Assembly: GCA_004123355.1 (NCBI GenBank)
Contig: SCHM01000001.1
Span: 4,332,001-4,396,000 of the forward strand
Source of the DNA: Amphirosellinia nigrospora
Lineage: Eukaryota > Ascomycota > Sordariomycetes > Xylariales > Xylariaceae
Length of the DNA: 64,000 nucleotides
Reading direction: 5' to 3'
Under the pieces are notes generated by a model. It did no database searches and was not told the origin of the DNA. It was given only the letters and a program-made list of their open reading frames with translations. Made by a program: the position numbers and the translations under genes. Below are positions 24,465 through 36,554 of this stretch, one piece after another (position 1 is the stretch's first letter; each line of letters opens with the position of its first letter).

Positions 24465-26794
24465 ATGGATAACGACAGTGACAAAGGCACCTATGCTGTT
24501 GACCAGATTGAGAAGGCCCAGCTCGCTGTGCCACACGAAGAGGATGAACTTACTGAGCGCGAAGCAAAAAGGGTCATCCGCCAGATTGATCGCAGATTAC
24601 TTGTTACTATTGGCTTTATGTATTGTGTCAGTCTAATAGACAGAACAAACGTTTCGTTTGCTGCCATTGCTGGACTGGCACAAGATCTTGTCTTAACCGG
24701 CAACCGCTACGTGAGCCCTATACTACCTAGGTTTCTCAAGTTTTTTTTGGCAAAGTCTAACTTGTATGTTTAGTCTATCGTAACGTTGGCTTTCTTCCCT
24801 ACTTACATTGTCTTCCACCCACGGCAACTGTCCTTGTCCGCAAAATCGGCCCTCGCATCCATATCTCATCTATCACCATTGCCTGGGGTGCTATTATGTT
24901 AGGGATGGGGTTCGTGAAAACTTTTGGTCAGTTCACGGCCTTACGAGTTGTAATCGGGATTTTGGAGGCTGGATTCTTCCCAGCGCGGTCTATCTGCTGT
25001 AAGAGACACTCCCTTCACCTCGATTCACCTAGCACGGAGGACATTTCTCGGCCTACGGTTCTATATCGCTGGCACCGAAGAGTTACAACTACATTCAAAA
25101 ACGGCTGAGGTTATTGACTGACTCTTCTGTAGGTCAACATGGTATACTCGATGTACGATCCCAACAGAACACGAAATTAAGAGTAGAGATTTTGGACGCC
25201 GCTAATGTTAATACTAGACGAACTGGGCCAACGTTATGGACTCTTCTATCTTATTTTCAGTGACTTCCGCGTTTTCTGGCCTCCTCGCTTTCGGTTTCAT
25301 CCATCTTGAGGGTGCTGGAGGACTGAGAGGCTGGCGATGGATCTTTATAATTGAAGGTACTTTATTTCCAGAGCGAAAGACCACACTGATGACTTGTAAG
25401 CTGACTATTATCAAGGCATTGTTACCATCCTACTCGGCCCTTGGATATTGGCTACTGGTCGACTTTCCCGACTCTAGCCGCAAGAGTGTGAGTAGTTTTA
25501 ACAGAAGAAAAGCGATAAGGAATATAAAATCAAATGGCATCAGATGTTTCTGCTTCTTAATGATGGCCAATGCGGAATTTGCTAACACCTAGATCGCAGT
25601 GGAAGTTCTTGTCCGAGAGAGAGCGCGCCTGGTCGTTCGGCGCGTGAACTCTGACCGTGGTGATGTCGAGGCTCCCAAGTTCTCACTTAAGAAATACCTC
25701 GGGGCCGGAGCTGACTGGAGACTCTGGTATGTTTAAAGCATTCTGGAAACATGATAGTGATTATTAACGATGTGAATTTTCAGGCTTATGGCTTGGTTTT
25801 TTTCGGTAGTACAACTATGTCTTATGCTCAGGCCTTTTTTCTCCCGTAAGAAATTCCCAGAAATTGCTCCCCTCCCTCCCCCTTTTTGATTTGGTATTTT
25901 AAGGCGTTATATGTCCTTTTCTGGACCAAGACAGTGTCCAGCGGCGGTGACGCGCTCTAAATGGCGATAGCTAACGCTAGCGATTGCAGTATTATCCTCA
26001 ATGAGGAGCTTGGTTACGATGTTGGCACTTCCCAAGCCCTTGTTGCTCCTCCGTACGCTTTTGCTGGGATTTCATGTACGCCGTGGGCCTATTAGGAGAT
26101 CGGTATCGCATGCGTGGTCCCATCGTCGTCATCAACATGGTGGTTGCCCTGTGAGTAATTCTCTAACTTATTTATTTCTGTTGCCTCCTTTTGGAGTATC
26201 TAGTCTCGTTCTCGAGCCGAAACAGCACCCGAAACTTTCGAGACCCTCACCGCTACCTCTAGATCTAGCAATCACTGACGTGAAGTGTTCTAGCATCGGT
26301 TTACCTCTCCTAGGCTGGCATCCAGACCCGAAGATTCGATACCTTGGCTCGTTTTTCTTTGTTGCAGGAGCAAATTCCAATGTGCCTGCGACCTTAGCCT
26401 ACCAGGCCACTAACATCCGCGGACAATGGAAGCGCGCTTTGGGCAGCGCCATAATGGTTGGCTTCGGCGGAATTGGTGGGATTGCTGGAAGTTTAGTGTT
26501 CAGGTAAGTCGGAGACCTGTTCTCGTTGACGAAATACCATCGCTAATGATCCACAGGGCTCAAGATAAACCCGGATACAAACCTGGGCTTTGGGCTTGCA
26601 TTGCCGTTTCTCTTTTGAATATCATCATTGTCAGCATCTGCAGCATATCCTTTTACGTCGACAACAAGAAGGCAGATAGAGGCGAAAAGGAACTAGAAGC
26701 CGAAGACGTAGGTCATTATCCTTCAATTTCAGGAGAGTAAACACTAACCATCGAATAGGAGGGTTTCCAACCGGGATTTCGGTACACGCACTGA
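24465..26794 (+). CDS. MFS transporter, DAL5/allantoate-permease type (anion:cation symporter group)
   Basis: Plasma-membrane uptake carrier for a small organic anion or vitamin-like substrate; which one is not visible. Exon 1 (24465-24710) ends in the TM1 region with the family block IDRRLLVTIGFMYCVSLIDR and TNVSFA. Further exons give RKIGPRI, GILEAGFFP, STWYTR, the loop IHLEGAGGLRGWRWIFIIEG, WLLVDFPDS, a long middle loop, and then TNIRGQWKRALGSA, a DAL5-group signature near TM10-11. The last exon follows an intron after EAED and ends GFQPGFRYTH, stop at 26792. At least eight introns. Frame breaks, mostly at short runs (for example GG at 25631, T run 25797-25803), need about seven single-base corrections to read through, which fits sequence error better than selection-free decay. 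Confidence 0.82.
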
Positions 26795-27323
26795 GATACA
26801 CGTAGGTATTTTGGTTGCACATACATAGTGAATTAAACGAGATATATTGTTATTCTGAAACAACCGGCTGAATGATTACAACTCAATTATTTGTGTTGCG
26901 TGAACTGCCTCTCCAGCATCTTGATCGTAAGGAGAATCTACATCACCACGTTGGTCAAACCAAAGCTACTGGGAACGTACTCCCTGTGCCTATTGATGAC
27001 CAGTTCGTTATCTACGAAATGCCTCGTTACAAAAGTTCAAACCCGATTTGGAAATTGAGTAGAATTATTCTTTTTTATTTATTTAGCTTTTTCAATAGTA
27101 CTTGGGTACTTCATCAATCAAAAAGTGGCTGTTACAGTGAGATTATGCGCTACCAGCCGCTGTAACCTACTAAAAGTAGTGGGAAACATACAATGACGTA
27201 TTAGATATAAGCCCCTTCGCCCTACCTCTACTCAGCATGGTGGCTGAAGATCCATCTTATATTTGAACTTCACACTTCACTTTTCTACTTAGCATCGTCA
27301 AGAAAATTAAAGTTGGAGACACC
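26795..27323. other. Intergenic
   Basis: Between two tandem plus-strand genes. AT-rich; one 97-codon open frame at 26872-27165 has no recognisable content. Confidence 0.55.
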
Positions 27324-29357
27324 ATGGCCTCGGTGTTCCAAAAAGCCGGCGACGCCCTCCGCGGCAAGCCTGGAAACACAAACAGCCAAGAGGAGGGTGC
27401 GTCGTTAAACACAATACTTGAGACGGCCGAGGACCGCGGGGCACTCACGCTGCTGATATGTGACATCACTGAGATTATGCGGAAACGACAGCTTGATACA
27501 TTTGATCCGAACGAAACCGGTCATGAGACGGGCCCTGAAGAATCAGATTTGCTCACCACGAAAGAAGATCAGGGCAAAGAGGACAACCAACAGGTGCCCG
27601 GGGCACCCGTGAAAAACGGGACGCCCAGCTCGCTAAGCGGGAGAAGGAAGTTCAAGAGGAGAGTATGGTAGAGCTCAAAAATGCTTTGCTCAACTTCTTC
27701 GATGACTGGCGCGACAGTGTCATTCTACGAGTCGGAGGCCATTAATTCCAAAAAAACAGCCGAGGACCAATCTCAGCACTCGAAGCTAGAAACTTCTACG
27801 TCAAATACTGAGCTATCGTCGGGCGGACTGGAAACCGATGAGCACACTACCAAGATCGATGAGGTGTTGAGGCAGCTATACCCGCCAGTTAAGACATCTT
27901 TGCGGTCTCTAGATCAATCCAAGAGGATACTGATATTACACTCGATGCTATTACTGATGCTAAGCCTGGAGCATTATAACCGTATTCAAGGACACTCTTG
28001 CTTTACTGTGCGACGTCCTTGGGCTTGTCTATCAAGTCCTGTCAGAAGACGAGGGCCACGTCGCGAAAGGTCTATTGACAGCGGCGAAGCACATGTCGGC
28101 GGATGAAGAAACAAAGCAAAAGGCCGAGGAGAATAGTATGGCCCGAAAATGGAAGATGGGAGCTGCCGGCGTCGCTGGTGCTGCTCTTATCGGCATTACG
28201 GGTGGGTTGGCAGCGCCGTTTCTTGCTGCTGGATAGGAACTGTGCTAGGTGGTATCGGTCTCGGAGCCACTGCTACTGCAGGACTATTGGGGTCGTTAGC
28301 TGGAAGCAGTGTGCTAGTCGGCGGGCTTTTCGGGGCATACGGCGCTCGAATGTCGACCAGGCCATGGAGAAATACACAAGAGATGTCGAAGACTTCGCTT
28401 TTATACCTACGCGCAAGTCAAGCAAAGATGAAGCTTCTCTTCATCGCTTACGAGTTGGGATAGGAATATCTGGTTGGCTGAGCGATGCAAATGATGTCGT
28501 TTTGCCGTGGACAATTCTAGAGCAAAGCCTCGAGACATTTGCTCTGCGTTATGAGGTCGAAGCATTGGAAAGTCTGGGCAATTCTCTACGAACACTGATC
28601 ACCTCACTGGCCTGGAAGTTTGCGAAGAGCGAGATCATTAAACGGACCGTCTTTGCAGCGCTGACGGCAGGTCTTTGGCCGATGTCGTTGACAAATGCTG
28701 GCCGAATCATCGACAATCCCTGGAGTATTGCTAGCCAGCGAGCACAGAAGGCTGGAGAAGTCCTCGCAGATGTTCTAATTCATAAGGCACAGGGTGAGAG
28801 GCCCGTGACTTTAGTCGGGTATTCTCTAGGCGCCAGAGTCATTTATATATGCCTACAACAGCTGGCCAAGCAGAAGGCTTTCGGACTGATTGAAAATGTG
28901 GTACTCCTGGGAGCACCGACGCCTAGCAGTTCTGCTGAATGGCGCCGAATCCGGTCTGTCGTAACGGGTAGGGTTATCAATGCCTACACCAGCAGTGATT
29001 ACATTCTCGCTTTTCTCTACCGAACCAACAGCATCCAATATGGTGTTGCTGGGCTTCAGCCGGTCCTCAACGTGAAGGAGTAGAGAACGTCGACGTAAGC
29101 GACCTCGTTGAAGGGCACACGCTTTACCGGCACGCTACTGCTCCGATTCTGGGACGGCTCGGTTTCGAAGACGTCAATTTTCACGAGCTCAAGCGTGAGG
29201 AGCGATTACTCAAAGAACAGGAGAAGGAGGAAAGCAGAAGCGTGAGGAGGCTGGTAGCATTTACCAACCAGATACTGGCGAGAAGGCGATATTGAAGGAC
29301 AAACAGCTGGGGTCTAATGCGCCGTATGCTGGTGGAAAGGGTCCGACAAATAAATAA
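27324..29357 (+). CDS. DUF726 alpha/beta-hydrolase-fold membrane protein (Mil1/TMCO4-like)
   Basis: Related to yeast Mil1 (YFL034W) and animal TMCO4, membrane-associated proteins with an alpha/beta-hydrolase fold and unclear substrate. The start at 27324 gives an N-terminus with ILETAEDRGALTLLICDITE. A Gly/Ala-rich hydrophobic hairpin follows at about 28160-28340 (GGIGLGATATAGLLGSLAG, then SVLVGGLFGAYGA). The catalytic half is in one long frame: a 'nucleophile elbow' VGYSLGARVIY near 28815, then VVLLGAPTPSSS and the family block GRVINAYTSSDYILAFLYR. After a frame change at about 29080 the tail continues (GHTLYRHATAPILGRLGF) to a Lys/Glu-rich end, stop at 29355. Roughly five frame changes occur in all, several in the hairpin region. 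No intron is needed. The function in fungi is not settled. Confidence 0.8.
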
Positions 29358-30081
29358 TCGATGAGAAATGCAGAGATGGCGTATAGTAACAGCATTACTT
29401 ATCGATTGTTTGCTTTGCTATTATCGAGCTTAAGAACAATATGTTGTGATATAGATACTTTGTTCAGCTAAAACTCGTGGTACATACAGCGCTACTCGGT
29501 GGATATTAGCAGTCTACGTCGCTAATTACGGTGTAGCAACTCAACTAGCTAAAGTATCTATGTTATTAATACCATATTGAAACTTCTGTAGTAGTATTGT
29601 GAGTATACATCAATTAACGAATGCTTGTACTTTTGACACTTTACTCAGTTATAGAGACATGATGTGAAGGTGTTATGATGCGTTTGCTGTAGATGAAGAT
29701 CGCTGAGCTGGGTGTGGCGATCCTTCCTGAAACACTAATTAACTAGACAGGTAGTTAGACTAGAGCCTGCTTCATGGCGCAGTCTAGAGATCCAGGTCAT
29801 AGCTGACGCCACACATCCTTCTCCCTGGGTAAGTAGGTAGGTAGTATTTGACAAAGTTTCCTTCAGGCTTGCTGAGTTTCCTCGACTGAACCTCATTCAA
29901 TCGCCTCGTCGCTGGAGCTGCCATCCCTTTAATCCAATGCGATTTGATTGCGCTGCTTCGACTTGCACGCCATCACCATCCTCGCTGGCTTGTGCGCTGT
30001 GGCCCGATTGAAAGCTGTGTGACGAATAGCGTCGTATCCTACCCATCAGCTTCCCTATCTCCCGTCTAGATATCGGATTTC
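29358..30081. other. Intergenic
   Basis: AT-rich 3' flank, then a promoter with GTAGGTAGGTAG-type repeats near 29830-29845. No gene seen. Confidence 0.55.
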
Positions 30082-30691
30082 ATGATGCCGTCGCCAATGG
30101 CGAAAGCCACCCTCGCGTCGGCCGCCCTCTCGAGCGCATCGAACATCCTCGCACAGCTCCTCGAAGCCTACCGCGACGCGCGACCGTTCGCCTTCGACCT
30201 GGCCATGTTCTTGCGCTTCGTGACCTTGGCCTTCTTGACCTCGCCGCCCAACTACATGTGGCAGCAGCTCCTCGAGCGCACTTTTCCGGCATACGAGCGC
30301 AAGCGACCCAGCCCCGGCAGCGACAGCCCGCGCGATCTCGAGAAGCAGATGACGGACAAGCCCGAAGCTGGCGCCGGGCCCGGACCGAAACCTAAGCTCA
30401 ATCTCAAGAACACCTTTTCCAAGTGGTTCATCGACTGCATTACGCTCGGCGCCATCTTCAACACGGTCGCCTTCTTCATCCTCATGGGCATCCTCAAGAG
30501 ACAGCCGGTCGACGTCATTGCGCACAATGTCCGCACCGAGACGATCCCTCTCATCATTGCCGGCTATAAGATCTGGCCGTTTGCCTCCATCGTCAGCTTC
30601 AGCTTCATACCCGTGGAGCGCAGGATCGTCTTTCTCAACTTTGTAGGCTTACTCTGGGGAATATATGAGCTTGGTTGCTTCGCGGGTGTAG
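30082..30691 (+). CDS. Mpv17/PMP22 family membrane protein
   Basis: Small integral membrane protein of mitochondria or peroxisomes (family of Mpv17, yeast Sym1 and peroxisomal Pmp22); exact role not known here. Start at 30082 (Met-Met; 30085 also possible). Features in order: an N-terminal helix with ASNILAQLLEAYR, a segment LRFVTLAFLTSPPNYMWQQL, a Pro/Gly-rich charged linker, then the conserved core NTFSKWFIDCITLGAIFNTV, YKIWPFASIVSFSFIPVERR and FVGLLWGIY. The family end (SLVASRV, stop 30689) is in a second frame directly after WGIY; the switch lies in the short AT repeat at 30660-30666. Read straight, the frame would instead run to 30729 with an unrelated tail. About 200 residues, intronless, with very GC-rich codons compared with its neighbours. 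Confidence 0.82.
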
Positions 30692-31377
30692 ATCAACCCA
30701 GGGGGAATTTGGGAGGTGCACGAAGATGAGCGGAATGGCTGGGATTGCGAACCGTGTAGGAAGCGATCGCGGCACGAATTATAGAGCCACTCCGTAACTC
30801 TCCTAGACGGAAAGGAGAAGTCGAACTGTTAATACATCTATTCTTCGACGTCCATACACTTCTCACTTCTCTCCACGACCTCGCTCCGACGTTGCGGATT
30901 GTAGGGATTTCTATAAAGCACGTGAAAGAGTAAACATATTTCCCTGAATATCCATGCTAGTCTGCAGTCCTGGAGCTTATTCAGTCGAGTTTCTACTGTA
31001 GGTTGTCAATTTATTTCGAGCTTACTAAGTCCTATGTCGCCGCTACAGGTAGTCTTAATTTCTTAATGTTTCGAGTCTCGAACATGGCAAACATCCGGCA
31101 GACCAAACCTAAGATTTCTAAAACAATGCTGCCTGCCTAAGCTCGTCTAGACCTATCAAGCTACCTACTACTAACAAGATTTCATACTCATTCTCCTTTT
31201 TCATTAAGTGATTTCGAAAGCTTATCTTGGGGGCATTGCGTTGCAGTTTTCTGATTATACACCAAATATGCTATGATAGTCATAAAATTTGGTTCTGTTA
31301 TTAGTAGCCTTATCAGGGCGATTTCGTTTCCTAGATGGACTCTACAAACCCAAAGCTAGCATGACAAAGTTCTGCGA
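30692..31377. other. Convergent intergenic
   Basis: 3' flanks of two convergent genes, AT-rich toward 31300. No gene seen. Confidence 0.55.
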
Positions 31378-34300
31378 TTATACCACGATGTCTTGGCAGT
31401 CTTGTTCACATATCTCCACCAGCTTCCCCATCAAGTTTCCATTATCACTAAGGTGCTCAGATAATGCATCCGTAGATGCTCGCTTAATATCTTGAAGTTC
31501 GTATTCACCCGAGTACTTCACAAGGTCCGTGTAGCATGAGCTAACCGAATTCTCAGAAGTAGTATCGCTGTATGAAGCACCGGGGAAATTCTCGCTTGTA
31601 GTGCTTATCGGGCTGGGAGGCTCGTCCGGAATCGGATCGCCATGATTCTCGATGCCCCAGGACTCCCACCAGTCGATGAGATCTCCAACCTCGTCAAACT
31701 CTTCTTCCTGCTGGCTTTCGTAATTGTCCGAATACCAGTCGTACGCGGTTCTGTTGGGGCCACTTTGTGTTCGGGAGAATCTCGCCCCGCCGTAACGTTC
31801 GCCTCTGGCCTGGGCATGAGATCTAATTTGTGTAGCCGAATGGGCCCGTGTCGAAACGAAGTTGCCGGCGCACACGCTGTCGATTGCAGGAAAACACTCT
31901 CCAGCTCGGGGAAATTGTCCACTCCAAATGTGACGACCGACGACACTTCCGAGATGGGCTCGAGGGTGCACAATCTACGCTTCTTTTCGGGACGACAGCG
32001 TTGCCTCGCTTGCATGTAGTAGTTGCGGGAATGGTAGCTAGTTGCCCTTGGCCGTCGTAATCTTGGACCCTGTACTATGTCGCTTCCTTTCCTGTCCTCC
32101 GGTTGGATAATCTCTTCGACTTTGGCCCTAAACATGTCTGACAATAGACTTCGTACGGACCGTGTTCGGCGAGGCTTGACACCTTTATCACCATGTATTT
32201 CGTTCCCGGAGCTTCGTGCGACCGTGAATTGCCACCAAGACTACCGAGTCTTTTGCTCAAGCTCCTTTTGATGGCGGTGATTGGGCGATGCTCGTCGGCT
32301 GCTATGGTGATACTCGTCGTTAATCGATATTGCAGTTTGCTCGATGACCACCTCTGTGGCAATATTCGCCTGCTTCGTGTTTCACCGGTCTGCTGCGAGA
32401 ATTGAAGACCTCGATGGTCTCTATGGAGGGACTGCTGGCTCCAAGATTCAAAATCAGATCTTCGGCTCCCATCATATAGACGTATGGCTCCGGGTTTGAG
32501 ACAGCGATAACCATGCCGCACAGTTTTGTACCTCTAGCGACCCAGGTACCAGACACCCCACGCGCTGTTTATATACTTAGTCAGTATAGGTCTCATACGT
32601 GCTCCGGTGTACATACCGAGAGGAGCCGCCGTTTTCAGCTTCCGTAGCTTGAGCATTCTCCCACCCATAGCAAGGCAGGTAGATCCGGACAGTAGACACC
32701 CATCCAGTGGCAAGTTCGCTTGGCAGATAATGCTAACGCGCCTTGTGTAAGCATGTCATTGCTCATGTGCGTTGTAATATCCATAGACTCCTCCGATCGC
32801 ACTCCCATTGGGCGATACTTGTTGTTTAATGGCCGAGAACTAGCATCCTGCACTGACTCTAATCGTATCATTGAATGATCTGTCTGACTTCCGGTATCAT
32901 GATGTAGTTGCACTAGTTGGCGCAAGCTTTTCTCGGTTGCCATCGAAGCCCCAAGAAAACTTAGAACCCCCTGATGCGTAACATTTCTCCAGCGTGATAC
33001 GACTCCGGGGTCTCGATAACCTTCGCCAAAGTTGCTGTCGTCTGATAATTTCGCGTTATTCAAGCTCGGAGTATAAGGCTCCAGACGCTCTGTGTATAGG
33101 CCCTCCTGGCCATCAAACAAACTATCACTATCAAAGTCGTCTTCGTCGTCGTCATCACTGCTTTCAGTACTCTGGCATTCCCATTCGAGCGCTGAATTCG
33201 TCATCCAAAGCTGCTTGTGCCACCACTGTAACACATATAATCAGTAATCTTTATCTCAACGGTGGCTCATGCGTATTGCAGAAGGATAGAAGCTCTTTCT
33301 TGCTCATAATAAGAGTAGGTACTTCTGTACTCTTGGAAATAGCCACATTGACGAGGATAAACTGAGAGAATCTTACCGGATGATCCAATATTCCATGGGC
33401 AGTTGAGACGCCAAACTGAGAAGATCTGAGCGTATTCGTGGTCGTCACAAGGCCACCGATTCGGCTGAAATGGTGCGAGTAAGTATCCCCGTCTTTGATT
33501 GTCGCGCAGCAGAGCAGTCCACAAGAAGTAGAATCCATAAAGGAGTCTTCGACGTGGATGTAGAGCGTGGTACCATCCCCAAGACGATACCCATTAGTAA
33601 GGTCTAGCTTGTTTATATCGACCTCCCCTTCAGCTATCGAGGGCACTGGAACACGGCCTTCGTGGATTTCCACCGGTAGAGTAGGCCATGTAATTTCATC
33701 CATCGCTGCCCTAATCTCCTTGCATGCCCAAGTGCTGGCACAGATGAGCCAGATACTAGGATTAATGGCAACGTGTTGAGCATCGCGGCGTGGCCGACAG
33801 ACATTCGTAGCTCAAACGAGATATCAATAGTGAGGTCCCGTGGGGGAATACAGAGCACTTCTGCGTCGCTTGGACTCTCTCTTGACGCCTTTACGATAGA
33901 TCTGCATGACAACCTCGCTTAGGTCTGTCTTGAGCCTATCCAAGTCCGTCTTTTCCCATTGCTCCACCACGTCTCTAGGTAATTCAACGTCATCGCGAGC
34001 TAGGTAGACTATCAAGTTGTTTTTCAATCGTTTGTACGGTTGAACAAACTGACTATCGATGAGATACGTTATTCCGCAGGTCGTGAAATTCCCGATGTCG
34101 AGGTTGCATCGGTGTTCGTACTAATCACCGAGGGATACGAATTTCTGCTAAATAGAGAGGCGGATGTGAGGGAAACTTGAGAATCGGACTGCAGCGATGA
34201 GGCCTGATGAGGAGAGGGCGCGGTATTGTCATGGCTACGGCTGAGTAGTTGTGCGCTTCGAGTTATTGAGTAGAGGGAATTGTGATCAGGATTAAGTGTG

Positions 34301-34474
34301 TTTGATGAAAGGTTTTTGACAGCCTTCTCGGTACCATTCTGCCGTCTTCTCCACGAGTTTACAGGTTGCTGGAGTATGTTTTCCAAGTTTGTGACCGTGA
34401 TAAGGTTTCGCTCGCAGGGGTTGTTGGGTCCCGTTAGAGCTAAACCCAACCGCTTCCGAGAACCCTGGCGCCAT
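31378..34474 (-). CDS. Large fungal protein with a trypsin-fold-like domain, catalytic Ser motif altered
   Basis: Function unknown. The N-terminus (ATG at 34474) is Ser/Thr-rich and low-complexity. Next comes a helical block with VVEQWEKTDLDRLKTDLSEV and, across frames, LICASTWACKEIRAAM. The middle resembles a chymotrypsin-like fold: a strand block ending SRIGGLVTT, then FGVSTAHGILDH, where the TAH looks like the catalytic-His motif. An acidic Asp/Glu run follows (near 33150). The Ser region begins an exon at 32564 and reads RGVSGTWVARGTKLCGMVIA; the usual GDSG is GVSG, so the Asp before the Ser is Val. The C-terminus (31378-31970) is acidic and aromatic. There are several introns and frame changes, so exact structure is uncertain. 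A related gene lies divergently at 34923. It may be an inactive protease-like scaffold; this rests on motif reading only. Confidence 0.55.
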
Positions 34475-34922
34475 GATTGGCGTCGCTACTCAGTACAGGG
34501 CATTTCAAAAACCACCGCATCGATGGTTAAGTGATAATTGAAATCGAAGGAAATAAAACATAAATGAATCATGGCTGGTTTCTAACATCATAGAATTCGT
34601 AGATAGTGAATTACCAGGTACTATTACGAGTATCTGCCTGGACAGCTGAAGGAAGCGGGGTTACGAGTGAGGGAACCTACTTATTGACTAGGGGCTGCGC
34701 CTACGTGACATCGAGCTGAAAAATATTACTCTATTTAGACGTGGATTCCCGTCCTTTTTCGTTTACTACTATGTATATCATATCGCTTGACACTAGGTGT
34801 CCATTAAGCTCAGCCACAGTCTGGGGGATCAAGAGGTAGCCGACTGGTGTCCTCGTAAATCATTTTCAATTCTTAACATACGTTAGCTACCGACCTCAAT
34901 TATCTACATACGATACGATATC
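34475..34922. other. Shared divergent promoter
   Basis: About 450 bp between two divergent genes. AT-rich, with CT-containing stretches near 34750. No gene seen. Its size suggests the two genes could be co-regulated. Confidence 0.55.
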
Positions 34923-36171
34923 ATGCTAAGAGAAGACTTTGTTCAGACGTGCCGCCAAATATGGCCCAACTTGATAAAGGAAGAATATTGTCATAAGACC
35001 TATGCGAGTGTCTTTAGGTATTTTGATACTCAGACAAGAATCACCACTAGTTTCAATGGGAGTGGCAAGGAACTCGGTTCCTTAGACCTATTGACTACAA
35101 TCGACAATTTTATATCGAATCGGGATGCACTGTCTGATAAAAATAAATGTATCGCCTCTACCAGAGCCCAATTGCCAGAGCCGATATCGGAATCAGTCAT
35201 CATAAGTCATGGCGAACGAGCATTACGTATGATGCTGAGCTTGGATATCAGAATTGACTCGAGCGAAAGAATTGGCTCACGGGCTCGATCATCTACCATC
35301 GACTGGGGGACAATATTTCGCTTGCCGATGCAATTGAGAGCCATTTCGTTAGTGACGGGCATAATACGAGGGGCATGATCACCGGCAGGATTGATCCGTC
35401 CCTTTCATTAGCCTACCTCTGCAATTATAGAGGATTCAAGGTGTTCTGGACGTCAAATATCAGAGAACATCTAAGTATTAGTTGGAAGTCGAAGATTATA
35501 ACCGTCTATGAACACAAAATATTCCTTTGGAATCATCTGCGCAACTCGAAGACCCCGATTATCCCACAGCCAATTCTGGAAGAGGCTATCGATACTCTTA
35601 ATTTGCTCTTCCCCAACGACCGACGGACGACGACGTTTTTGGTACAGAACGGAAAAGACTTCCAAGGCTTAGGTTATTGCTCTCGGCCAAGAGATCTATG
35701 TCTGGACCTGGGGAATTTCAATGTCTGGAGAGACCGGATTGCCGAATTGGTCGAAATCATGAATGAGGAGCCGAAGGGGTTCAAACAGTTAGCCCTCGAG
35801 AAAGGCGGAAGAAACTTTTTGCCCTTCGTCACATTCTGGGTTGCCATCGCAGTTGCGTTGCTAGCGCTTCTGAACATCCCATTCACAGTTATCTCCATGA
35901 TTTATACGATTAAACAGTATGACCTTGCATTGGCACAAGCGGTAAGTTAGGATCAAGATCATTCTCTCCCGGCCCTGGTATCAAGAGAAATGGGAGAGGT
36001 CTCCTGTTCTAGCCGGTGTCGTGCTTCAGATACGTCATTGTCTCCGAAGATACCTTCCTCTCCCTTTTATCTTGTCCCGCGTTTCGTCGAGTATGAATTA
36101 CTAACATCTGAATTTCGTAGTGCGCAGAGCCGAATGCGGGATTCTTTGCCCCGGTACTGCTCCCAGGGTGA
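34923..36171 (+). CDS. Fungal protein with C-terminal membrane anchor, unknown function
   Basis: I know this type only as fungal hypothetical proteins. The first frame (34923-35300) is mainly helical and charged, ending RSSTIDWG. A frame change at the five-G run 35305-35309 (one G short) leads to DNISLADAIESHF, then a Trp/aromatic block FKVFWTSNIREHLSISWKSK, EEAIDTLNLLFPNDRR and CLDLGNFNVWRDRIAELVEI. A hydrophobic segment near the end (FWVAIAVALLALLNIPFTVI) is a probable tail anchor, followed by YDLALAQA. An intron at 35942-36120 (gtaagt...cgtag) adds a last exon CAEPNAGFFAPVLLPG with a stop at 36169. About 395 residues. Most of the protein would face the cytosol. It is divergent from the protease-like gene across a 450-bp promoter. 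Confidence 0.6.
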
Positions 36172-36554
36172 TGTTTCAACTTCAATTCAGAAGCCGCAAT
36201 TTCATCATAAACGATATATGACTATTGCCTCTTTTACAGCAAGAAAAACATGTACTTTACATGTATCGCAGCCTGCGCTAGTGTCGTGCTAAGAAATAAG
36301 ACACCATTTGCGGGGTCTATACTTCCAGATATAGTAAATGGAGACAAGTGAACTGCTCGGAATTTTCCGTAGCGCTATCGGGGGTGACGGCTGGCTACCT
36401 AGCGGCTTTCTAAGTGGCATGGCATCTACATTCAAAATACCTACCTAACCCCACCTCGTCTGTCACAATCCATCTCTTCACCTAATTTTCTTCTTCCAGT
36501 GTTGAGACCCAACTCTAGATTCATATCCGATTCTGCCTACAGATATCTAACAAG
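36172..36554. other. Intergenic, promoter of the P1B-ATPase gene
   Basis: 383 bp with a CT-rich leader before 36555. No gene seen. Confidence 0.55.

Noticed and set aside
30055-30525. 156-codon open frame antisense to the Mpv17-family gene
   Set aside because: Explained by the very high GC of the sense gene, which removes stops in other frames.
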